Below are positions 1-5,736 of a stretch of DNA of 5,736 bases, piece after piece (position 1 is the first letter of the stretch; every line of letters starts with the position of its first letter). The notes under the pieces are model-generated. The model worked only from the letters and a program-made list of their open reading frames with translations. It did not search any database and was not told the origin of the DNA. The position numbers were made by a program, and so were the translations under genes. Source of the stretch: REEP01 sp964603915 (GTDB lineage Bacteria; Pseudomonadota; Alphaproteobacteria; Rhodospirillales; Defluviicoccaceae); assembly GCA_964603915.1 (NCBI GenBank), contig CAZRWU010000201.1, positions 1 to 5,736 on the forward strand. The letters run 5' to 3'.

Positions 1-1628
1 TACTCGCCGCCGTACATGAGCGACTGTGCGAGGCGGCGCGCGGTGCTGGCTTGCCGCGGCAAATTCACAGGGCCCGTGGCTGCTTGGTTCGCGAGGTAGC
101 GTTGCACCGGGCGTGACATGAGCAATCCGCCCGTCATAACCGCCGTGGCGGTTGGAAGCGGATTTGATATGCCCGTTCCGGTAAGAAGCCCGGCCGCGAT
201 CGCCCGCGGGGTGGTCCCGGATTGCGGAAGAGGCTTCATCACGAGCTCGCCGGCGCGCGCCAATTGGTTGAGGTCGCCACGACCTTGAACGTACGCCCGC
301 TTTCCCTGACGGGCGGCGGCAGAGCGGAGGTTTGCCGGTGTGATGATACCCTCCGCACCAGGGCCAGCGCGGGACACGGCGTCCTCGATCGCAAGATAGT
401 TCCGATAGCGTCGGCGGACATCGCGAAAGGCTCCCGCGTCGGCGCGGTTGGTCAGCCGGATACTGGCTTCCATGGCGTTGTCGAGCGCGTCCAGAATTTC
501 GCTCACCGCACGACCTGCCGGAGGGTCAGACGCCCTGAGCCTATTGGCTTCCCGACTGAGGTCCGATCGCATGTTCTGATACAGGCGGCCTGGAATGACG
601 CCGTTTTGCCGTGTCGCCGGGTTCCGTAGCATGTTGATCGTGTGCTCGATCATAGGAACTCGCATAGTCGGAGCGGTCACAGCCTCATAGTTGCGGCCGA
701 TCCTCTGCAATGTCGCGTCGAAGCCGCGTGAAGGCGTGATGCTGTTCCTTGCCGCGAGATCGTTAAACTCGCGCCCAATATTCTGGTACGCCTGCGCCAT
801 GACATGCGGCTCGGCCCGATCGGCATCGACACCAATTCGGCGCAAGGTTGCGCGGGTGAACTGGTTCTCCTGGTTGCGAACCATGCGCTCGACGCCGCGA
901 TTGGCGAGCGGGATGTCACGAAGCGTGCTTTCCGTCCATTGCAGAGGTTTTCGCCCCGTCCTCTGCCCGGCCGTCAGAGCCGTGACACCCTCGTTCTCGA
1001 GCGTTCGGACGGCCCGCTGGCGAATCGGGTCCGTCGGTAGGGGCGTCACGGCGCGCTGCCCAGCATGTGCGCCTGCATTTGCAAGATGACCGCCGACGAG
1101 AGCGCCGCCCATACGCGCCCACGGCTCAAGCGCGGTTCCCTCGGTAAGCTGTCCGGCGGTTTCGCTGGCAACAGCGGGCACCGCCACGCGCGCCGCGCGG
1201 TTCGCCCATCCAGCGGGCCCGCCAAGAGCAAGCGACGCGAACTCACCGCCCGTGCGCGCGTACTCGCCGGCGGTCGTCTTCGGCTCATAGAACTTGCCCG
1301 TGAACTTGTTCTCGATGCCGCGCTTCACGCTGCCGTAGGTCGGCAGGACGGCCTCCGGACTCACAAGGTTTCCATCGGCGCCGGCGAGGTTGCCGACCGC
1401 ATTGATCCCCATGCGGCCGAGCTGCTCGACGTTACCGGGGAGCGTTCCCAAGCCGATGGCACCCTGTGCCACGCCGATGCCGGCAGATTTCGCCACGTCC
1501 TTGACGGTATCGAACGTGCTCGCAGGCTGTTCGCGAATGAACGCCATGACCTGGTCCGGCGTCGCGCCGTCCGGGGCTTCTACGATGTGCCGTTTTCCGT
1601 CCGGCCCTTCGATGATGTGTCGTGGCAT
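1..1628 (-). CDS. Large predicted DNA-ejection protein, 3' end outside or exactly at the window edge
   Basis: My translation from the ATG at 1628 is open for 542 codons down to position 3, so the gene is cut at its 3' end. The last two bases give TA, so the next codon is either Tyr or a stop. The N-terminus is a small beta-beta-helix module with the duplicated motif RHIIEGPDG / RHIVEAPDG, then ATPDQVMAFIREQ (22-34). Similar PDG-x-n-PDGT modules occur at the start of other phage ejection proteins. Gly/Ala-rich, weakly hydrophobic stretches follow at about 49-83 and 127-190 and could insert into membranes. The middle (about 200-420) is helical and Arg-rich. Near the end are ITPANLRSAAARQGKRAY (429-446), DLNQLARAGELVMKPLPQSG (452-471) and a hydrophobic IAAGLLTGTGI stretch (477-487). 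No lytic transglycosylase or other catalytic motif is evident. Position and size fit P22 gp16 (609 residues), but I see no direct sequence match to it. There is no strong ribosome-binding site. TGATG overlap with the upstream stop implies coupled translation, and the immediate MPRHIIEGPDG module supports this start. Confidence 0.75.
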   Translation of the reverse strand, partial: MPRHIIEGPDGKRHIVEAPDGATPDQVMAFIREQPASTFDTVKDVAKSAGIGVAQGAIGLGTLPGNVEQLGRMGINAVGNLAGADGNLVSPEAVLPTYGSVKRGIENKFTGKFYEPKTTAGEYARTGGEFASLALGGPAGWANRAARVAVPAVASETAGQLTEGTALEPWARMGGALVGGHLANAGAHAGQRAVTPLPTDPIRQRAVRTLENEGVTALTAGQRTGRKPLQWTESTLRDIPLANRGVERMVRNQENQFTRATLRRIGVDADRAEPHVMAQAYQNIGREFNDLAARNSITPSRGFDATLQRIGRNYEAVTAPTMRVPMIEHTINMLRNPATRQNGVIPGRLYQNMRSDLSREANRLRASDPPAGRAVSEILDALDNAMEASIRLTNRADAGAFRDVRRRYRNYLAIEDAVSRAGPGAEGIITPANLRSAAARQGKRAYVQGRGDLNQLARAGELVMKPLPQSGTTPRAIAAGLLTGTGISNPLPTATAVMTGGLLMSRPVQRYLANQAATGPVNLPRQASTARRLAQSLMYGGE

Positions 1629-2872
1629 CAGTCAGCCGTCCCGATGTATTTGAAACCGCTGGACCCGCCCGACGTGTCCCTCTGCTCAGGGGTGTCGAGG
1701 TCTGCCAAAATACTGTCGACGCTGAACTGGGTGGTTCCGCGGAACCCCTTCATCGTCCCGTTGCGCTCGAAGTAATCCATGGCCTTCAGCTTGGCCTCTT
1801 TCATCTTCTCCATGGACGTGATCAGTCGCTCGAGCCGCTTGGCGTTGGTCGCCTCGTCAAGCGCCGGATTGTAGGCACGAGCGATAAGGTTCTCGCCTTC
1901 CTTCTGCGTGAACTGCGCGCCGAGGATGATGCGCAGGTTGCGCTGCACGACCTCTTCGACGCGCTGGCGTGCGTCCACCGCCTTCGGATTGGTGTAGGCG
2001 GTCACAAAGTCCGGCATGCGACCAAGCACCGGGCCGGTCAGGTTCGCCCCTTTGGGATCAGTCAATTCGCCCTGAACATCGCGCATCTGCTTGAGGTTCT
2101 TGTCGAAGTCTGCCGCGCTCCCGCTCAGCACGAAATCCTCGTATGACTTGGCGAAGGCTTGGTCCACGCGCTTCTCACCGGGGGTGAGGTTGTCGGCCAG
2201 TTGCGGTGGGCCCTCGCCAAGAATCTTGCGGAACTCATCCGCATCGCCGCTGGCGAGCGCCATCTGCGCCTGCGCTTTCTTGTTTGGCGGCAGGGCGTTG
2301 AAGATCTCCTGTGGTGTTTGGGGCGTCGCTGGCGCGGCCGCGGCCAGTCCGGGCGCAGCGAAGCGCGCGGCGCCCGGTGAACCCGGCCCGGAACTCATGG
2401 AAACCGGCGTGGAAGAGGTCGTCTGCGGTGAAATGAACGTGTTGTAGAACGCCTTCTGGCGCTCCGCGTTCTCTGCGGCCTGCGCCTGATCGCGCTGCAT
2501 TTTCGCGATCTGTGCCTGCTTGTACTGCTGGTCGAGGAGTTCGCCTTGCGTCGGCGGCAGCGACCGTTCCCATGCGGTCATGTGCTTCTTATCGTCCATG
2601 GCGGCGAGGCGCTCGGCCATGCGCTTGCGGGTCGCCTGGTTGTCGTCGAACTCTGCGAGATCGCGGGACAGCGCGGCTGTCTGGTTCAATTCGTGCTGGC
2701 CGAGCGCCGCTTGCGCCACGCGCGCAATGCCCTGCGTCACGTGCTGGACCGGTGCGTAGCTCGTCCCCTCATTGACCAGCGATTCCGCCATCCGGCGGCG
2801 CGCGTTGATGGCATCCTCGGTGGCGGGAGGGCGCCCGGCTACGGGAAGCGGAGCAGGGGCATATTTGATCAT
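1628..2872 (-). CDS. Predicted phage internal virion / DNA-transfer protein, helical
   Basis: This 414-residue protein is mostly helical and highly charged. Residues about 20-140 are rich in A, Q, R, K and E, for example DLAEFDDNQATRKRMAERLA and DQQYKQAQIAKMQRDQAQA, and look coiled-coil-prone. Residues about 148-187 form a low-complexity S/T/P/G/A linker. A second helical domain (about 228-377) ends in the most recognisable part: RQRVEEVVQRNLRIILGAQ (302-320), FTQKEGENLIARAYNPALDE (321-340) and YFERNGTMKGFRG (367-379). I recall that C-terminal module from other phage virion proteins. No enzyme motif, signal peptide or transmembrane segment is visible. The start at 2872 is well supported by GGAGGG eight bases upstream and by the ATGA overlap with the preceding gene. 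Its stop overlaps the next start by one base (TGATG). Position and size are comparable to P22 gp20 (471 residues), an ejected protein. The family function is inferred. Confidence 0.75.
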   Translation of the reverse strand: MIKYAPAPLPVAGRPPATEDAINARRRMAESLVNEGTSYAPVQHVTQGIARVAQAALGQHELNQTAALSRDLAEFDDNQATRKRMAERLAAMDDKKHMTAWERSLPPTQGELLDQQYKQAQIAKMQRDQAQAAENAERQKAFYNTFISPQTTSSTPVSMSSGPGSPGAARFAAPGLAAAAPATPQTPQEIFNALPPNKKAQAQMALASGDADEFRKILGEGPPQLADNLTPGEKRVDQAFAKSYEDFVLSGSAADFDKNLKQMRDVQGELTDPKGANLTGPVLGRMPDFVTAYTNPKAVDARQRVEEVVQRNLRIILGAQFTQKEGENLIARAYNPALDEATNAKRLERLITSMEKMKEAKLKAMDYFERNGTMKGFRGTTQFSVDSILADLDTPEQRDTSGGSSGFKYIGTAD

Positions 2873-3726
2873 GCGCCGAGCCCTCCGAACATGGCCTTGA
2901 CCCCGGTGCCGGCGAGCCCAGCAATGCCTCCAAACATCGCGTTCTGAGCGTTCATCTGCTGCTCGTAGGCTTTTAGCTGGTTCTGGTAGCCCTGCTGCGT
3001 GATCCCCGCGACGTCCGTCCCGGCGATGTTCCCGCCCTGGTAGGCGCTGAACTGCGGCATCGTCACCTGCCCGCCGCTCATCAGCGCCCCGATCTCGTTG
3101 ATCGGCTGGTTCCTGAGCGTCAACTGCTCCTGGATGGCCCGGCTCCGGGCGTCCGTGCCCATGCTGTATTCCTGCTGGGCGTAGTTGCCGGCGTTGAGGA
3201 TCGCCTGCGTATAGGCATCGTTCATCGACCGGTCGTTGAGCGCAATCGCCTCCCGATAGGCTTCCGAGCCCGGCATGATGCCCTGGTTCGCAAGCTTGGT
3301 CTCGAGCGCCGCGCGCTGGCGGTCGAGCTCCGGCTGTAGGCGGGCGTTGAGCGCGTCCACATACTGTTGCCGGTCCGCGGTCGGCGCTTCCGGCAGCCCG
3401 TCGAAGCTCAAAGGCGTCGACAGCGTGTTGTCGAGCGTCGTCAACTGCCGCCCGGCGATGTCGTTCATCTGCCCGCCGAGAGCTGTCTGCTGGTCGTAGA
3501 GCCGCTGCTGCTCGGGCGAGAGCGTCGTCGTCTCGGTGAAGGTCGGGATCTCCTGCCCGTTGACCATCTGCGTGCCGGTCTGGTCGTAGGTCACGCTGCC
3601 GAGCGGGCCCGACTTGTTGGCGTTGTTGAGCCAGGTGTTGGCGACCGCGGTGTCGACGTTGGATTGCGTCTGCGCGGCCGCCGTCTTGGCGGGGTCAGCG
3701 GGCGTTGGCGCTTTGGGCTGATTCAT
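2869..3726 (-). CDS. Predicted phage ejection / internal virion protein, Gly-rich C-terminus
   Basis: This 285-residue protein is of a type often found next to hub genes in short-tailed phages and variously labelled internal virion, ejection or tail-fibre-domain protein. The N-terminus is Ala/Pro/Thr/Gln-rich and probably disordered (1-25). The family-like segment NTWLNNANKSGPLGSVTYDQTG follows at 30-51, then TLSPEQQRLYDQQ (68-80). A central helical part contains RLQPELDRQRAALETKLANQG (129-149), MPGSEAYREAI (151-161) and LRNQPINEIGALMSGGQV (204-221). The last 23 residues are small and hydrophobic, with the motif AMFGG twice (263-267 and 278-282), which suggests a membrane-active helix. There is no signal peptide. 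I recall relatives that carry a C-terminal S74 chaperone domain, which is absent here. The ATG at 3726 overlaps the acetyltransferase stop (ATGA), with a weak GAGA eight bases upstream. By size and order it could correspond to P22 gp7 (229 residues), but that is a positional inference and not sequence similarity. Confidence 0.75.
   Translation of the reverse strand: MNQPKAPTPADPAKTAAAQTQSNVDTAVANTWLNNANKSGPLGSVTYDQTGTQMVNGQEIPTFTETTTLSPEQQRLYDQQTALGGQMNDIAGRQLTTLDNTLSTPLSFDGLPEAPTADRQQYVDALNARLQPELDRQRAALETKLANQGIMPGSEAYREAIALNDRSMNDAYTQAILNAGNYAQQEYSMGTDARSRAIQEQLTLRNQPINEIGALMSGGQVTMPQFSAYQGGNIAGTDVAGITQQGYQNQLKAYEQQMNAQNAMFGGIAGLAGTGVKAMFGGLGA
2881..2886 (-). promoter_or_regulatory. Strong Shine-Dalgarno site for the 414-residue virion protein
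   Basis: GGAGGG on the minus strand ends eight bases before the ATG at 2872. It lies inside the last codons of the upstream gene. It is the only clearly strong ribosome-binding site in the window. The other starts carry only short purine runs (AGG, GAGA, AGAAAGAG) and probably rely on re-initiation at overlapping stop-start pairs. This suggests the 414-residue protein may be made in larger amounts than its neighbours, which is inference. Confidence 0.7.
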
Positions 3727-4169
3727 GGCAGGTATCTCGCGAGCTTGAAGTCTTTCCTGAGCAGTCCGAACACGCCCACATGCCCCCCATCAGGGGCCGA
3801 GCGCCGCTTGACGCCCTCACGCACGAACCCGAAACCCTCCGCCAGCTTGACGGAGCGCGTGTTCTTGATCTCGATCATCGCCGTGATGCGCTCCAAGCCG
3901 AGCTGGTTGAACGCGTAGGCGTAGCAGGTCGCCAACGCCCGCAGCTTCAAGGCGCATCCGGGCTCCATGGCGACCGCGAACTGGATGTCGCGGGCTTCCT
4001 GATGAAAGAAGATGCAGCCCCCGAGCAGCCGGTCTTCCGCATCGTTGACGACGCCGAGGGCAACGCAGGGCGCCTCCGACTTGCCGCCGACGAGCCGGCG
4101 GCTCACCCATTCGGACACGAGTTCGTCGGCGCCGAACAGGACGCCGTTCTTGATCACCGCTTCCGCCAT
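3723..4169 (-). CDS. GNAT-family N-acetyltransferase encoded in the virion operon
   Basis: This 148-residue protein is a likely acetyl-CoA-dependent N-acetyltransferase of the GNAT superfamily, nearest to RimJ/RimL-like forms. The core strands are APCVALGVVND (33-43), LLGGCIFFHQ (48-57) and DIQFAVAME (61-69). A long helix follows (about 73-90), then the strand ERITAMIEI (93-101). The best signature is NTRSVKLAEGFGFVREG (103-119), the classical C-terminal GNAT motif with N, S and GF at the expected spacing. The usual Q/R-x-x-G-x-G/A pyrophosphate loop is replaced by EPGCALKLRAL (69-79), which is degenerate; I recall phage members of this family with similar loops. Activity is therefore likely but not proven. 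The start at 4169 lies one base after the hub stop (TGA-G-ATG), with a short AGG seven bases upstream. Its stop overlaps the next start as ATGA, so it is co-translated with structural proteins. The substrate is unknown and could be a virion protein, a host protein or a small molecule. Confidence 0.85.
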   Translation of the reverse strand: MAEAVIKNGVLFGADELVSEWVSRRLVGGKSEAPCVALGVVNDAEDRLLGGCIFFHQEARDIQFAVAMEPGCALKLRALATCYAYAFNQLGLERITAMIEIKNTRSVKLAEGFGFVREGVKRRSAPDGGHVGVFGLLRKDFKLARYLP

Positions 4170-4170
4170 C

Positions 4171-5700
4171 TCAGAACCTGATCATCGCGCCGTTGTAGGT
4201 GATCTGCTCCTGCATCGAGATCACCACCACCACCGCAGCGACCGAGCCTTCGCCCACGACGCCCTGCCACAGTCTGTTGGGAGCAGACGGAGGCGCCCAG
4301 GCGGCATCATCCCAATCGCCTTCGTTCCAGGCCGTGCCGGAGGAATCGAACTGCACCGCCGCCGACAGGTACTCGTCGTCGCCATAGTCGATGCGGAGCC
4401 CGACCTGCGGCCGGTATCCTGTCGGGCCGAAGAACATCGGCTGGATGCTGTCGAACGTCTTGTCACCGGCCACGCCGAAATTCGCGAACGCGGAGACCGA
4501 TTTCGCCTGGATGTCCTCACCGTCGTCGCTCGTGCGGTCGTACTTCCACACGATGCCGTCCAATCCCCCGAAATAGAGGCTGCCGTCGAGCAGGGACCAG
4601 CATCCCGCATCGAACCCTGTGAAGCGGCACCACTTGCCGTTGACCGAGTTCATGACGAACTGCTCGGCCTTGACGGCCTCGACGATGGGCACGTTGACGA
4701 TCAGGAGCTTGCCGACCGGGTACTCCGTGATTTGCCATCCGGGCATGGCGCCAGACCGGATGGAGGCGTCCGTGTAGGCGGCCCGGATCTTGTCGGTGAT
4801 CGCGACCTGCCCTTGCGCGCTCTCCGCCTTTGCCAGCACGCCCGAGAGCGGGACAAGGCCCTGCGTCGTCAGGATGCCGACATCGCCGCCGACCTTGATC
4901 AGGCAGCGCCGGCCGATGGGCTCGGCAATCTTGAACGTCCCGACGCGCGACCACGTTTCAGCGGACGACGGATCCGACCCCTGATAGATGTGCACCTGGC
5001 CCTGGCTGGTGATGAACACGGCCAAGTCCTCGATGCCGACGCCGCTGTCGCGGGTCCATGACGCCATGGCCATGAGCTTGCCACCGAGGTTCGATAGCGC
5101 TGCGAAATCGATTGCGGTCGCCGTGCCGGACTTGGCGAGGGCGTCGAGATACCAGACCTTCATGGTCCCTTCCTCGATCATCCAGACCCGCGACTGGTGC
5201 GCGGTGATGGTGACGAGGTTCGCGGCGGTGACGCCGGACAGGGATTCGACCGTCCAGGACGACCCGCTGTAGCTCACGAGCCCGTCGGCGCCGTTGACCA
5301 TGAGCAGGAAGTTGCCGCCCGGCGTGGCGAACATGGTGTGTTGCCAATAGCCGTTCGAGAGGTCGTCGAGCTCATCGTCCGTGTCGGGGTCGATCGAACC
5401 CGCCACCGTGGCATCGAAGATCTTGTCCGCGGTCGCGGCGAACAGCTTGGCGCCCCCCGATGGCGGGCTGTACTCCATGAGGCTCAGAACTGCGGCGCCG
5501 ATCCCGTCGCAATGGCGCGACTTGCCCTTGCGCAGCGACACGCTGGCGTCGCCCGGGATGAGGTTATCCAGGACGAGCGCGTCCTCGGGCGGCATGTCCG
5601 TATAGTCGTCGCGCGCATTCCAGCCGCCATAGGGGGCTTTCACCGGCTTCAACTGGCCGGTGCGGCGGCGCGAGGCGTTGTTGCGAAGAGGTTGGAGCAT
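4171..5700 (-). CDS. Phage tail hub / packaged-DNA stabilisation-like structural protein
   Basis: This 509-residue protein looks like a widespread podophage virion family, and I relate it to P22 gp10-type tail hub or DNA-stabilisation proteins. In that role it would sit below the portal and adaptor, closing the channel and joining it to the tail. The N-terminus has a basic arm (residues 1-22), then the family signature PYGGWNARDDYTDMPPEDA with ALVLDN (about 23-46) and SVSLRKG (53-59). The rest is a run of short beta strands with repeated W/Y/G turns, as expected for a beta-propeller-like fold. Examples are TPGGNFLLMVNG (126-137), RVWMIEEGTMKVWYLD (171-186), IGRRCLIKVGGD (262-273), YPVGKLLIVNVP (327-338) and CWSLLDGSLYFGG (367-379). 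There is no signal peptide or transmembrane segment. The ATG at 5700 is preceded by a weak purine-rich AGAAAGAG. The frame stays open to the window edge, but the family signature begins near residue 23, which fits this start. Its stop is one base from the acetyltransferase start. Family recognition is good; the exact equivalence to gp10 is inferred. Confidence 0.8.
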   Translation of the reverse strand: MLQPLRNNASRRRTGQLKPVKAPYGGWNARDDYTDMPPEDALVLDNLIPGDASVSLRKGKSRHCDGIGAAVLSLMEYSPPSGGAKLFAATADKIFDATVAGSIDPDTDDELDDLSNGYWQHTMFATPGGNFLLMVNGADGLVSYSGSSWTVESLSGVTAANLVTITAHQSRVWMIEEGTMKVWYLDALAKSGTATAIDFAALSNLGGKLMAMASWTRDSGVGIEDLAVFITSQGQVHIYQGSDPSSAETWSRVGTFKIAEPIGRRCLIKVGGDVGILTTQGLVPLSGVLAKAESAQGQVAITDKIRAAYTDASIRSGAMPGWQITEYPVGKLLIVNVPIVEAVKAEQFVMNSVNGKWCRFTGFDAGCWSLLDGSLYFGGLDGIVWKYDRTSDDGEDIQAKSVSAFANFGVAGDKTFDSIQPMFFGPTGYRPQVGLRIDYGDDEYLSAAVQFDSSGTAWNEGDWDDAAWAPPSAPNRLWQGVVGEGSVAAVVVVISMQEQITYNGAMIRF

Positions 5701-5712
5701 CGTCTCTTTCTG

Positions 5713-5736
5713 AAAAGGGCCGGCGGATGCCAGCCC
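5713..5736 (-). terminator. Terminator-like hairpin with four-T tract upstream of the tail hub gene
   Basis: Read on the minus strand, GGGCTGGC-ATCC-GCCGGCCC folds into an 8-bp stem containing one G:U wobble, with a 4-nt loop, and is followed directly by TTTT. This is the form of a Rho-independent terminator, although the T tract is short. The stem reaches the window edge and may extend further. It would end transcription of the unseen upstream gene, probably an adaptor, capsid or other head gene. Only about 12 bases separate the T tract from the hub start codon, which leaves no room for a promoter. If real, it is therefore probably a leaky terminator or an RNA-processing or stability hairpin. 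All three reading frames are open across these bases, so the stop codon of the upstream gene is not visible. Confidence 0.5.

Noticed and set aside
1..1628. Lytic transglycosylase or lysozyme domain in the large ejection protein
   Set aside because: I looked for a catalytic Glu in an E-S/G-x-F-type context and for the GLMQ-like motif of SLT domains and found neither in the 542 visible residues.
1065..1775. Plus-strand open frame (236 codons) opposite the large ejection gene
   Set aside because: It spans the junction of two coupled minus-strand genes, has no ribosome-binding site, and gives low-complexity Arg/Ala-rich protein. The minus-strand frame is uninterrupted and has recognisable phage motifs.
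2235..2573. Second minus-strand frame inside the 414-residue gene (112 codons)
   Set aside because: It is an alternative frame with an Arg/Ala-rich, motif-free product and is fully contained in a better supported gene.
3723..4169. Antibiotic-resistance or toxin-type acetyltransferase
   Set aside because: There is no partner antitoxin gene, and the gene is coupled on both sides to virion genes. The only firm signal is the general GNAT fold, so a resistance or toxin label is not supported.
4012..5061. Long plus-strand open frame (349 codons) opposite the tail hub gene
   Set aside because: It is antisense to a clearly recognisable structural gene. Its product is Arg/Asp/His/Ala-rich without motifs, as expected of a reverse-frame shadow in GC-rich DNA.
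1..5736. CRISPR array, tRNA, attachment site or defence island
   Set aside because: No regularly spaced direct repeats, cloverleaf, integrase or non-phage cargo besides the GNAT gene is visible. The genes fill the whole window apart from the last 36 bases.

Overview
The window is a compact block of phage virion genes, either from a free phage or from a prophage. All real genes lie on the minus strand, so transcription runs from position 5736 down to 1. GC content is high (around 60% by eye, not computed). The protein types resemble tail and DNA-ejection proteins of short-tailed (podovirus-like) phages of Proteobacteria. An alphaproteobacterial or other GC-rich proteobacterial host is likely, but nothing here proves it. 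No integrase, tRNA, attachment site, insertion sequence or CRISPR array is visible.

In transcription order the layout is as follows. (1) A terminator-like hairpin followed by four T's sits at 5713-5736, at the very edge of the window. (2) A 509-residue tail hub or DNA-stabilisation-like protein lies at 4171-5700. (3) A 148-residue GNAT-type N-acetyltransferase lies at 3723-4169. (4) A 285-residue predicted ejection or internal virion protein lies at 2869-3726. (5) A 414-residue helical predicted internal virion protein lies at 1628-2872. (6) The first 542 residues of a large Gly/Ala-rich predicted ejection protein start at 1628 and run off the left edge at position 1.

The genes are packed with almost no spacing. 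The junctions are TGA-G-ATG, ATGA, ATGA and TGATG, so the five genes are probably one translationally coupled late operon. The plan resembles the P22 order of tail hub followed by ejection proteins gp7, gp20 and gp16. Here a GNAT enzyme occupies the position between the hub and the ejection genes. The structural reading is that the hub plugs the portal and DNA, while the three downstream proteins are packaged in the head and ejected through the host envelope ahead of or with the DNA. The acetyltransferase is made at the same time, and its target cannot be read from sequence.

Most of this is ordinary phage architecture. The points most worth checking are the terminator-like hairpin directly in front of the hub gene, the acetyltransferase embedded in the virion operon, the membrane-active-looking C-terminus of the 285-residue protein, and the duplicated N-terminal motif of the large ejection protein.
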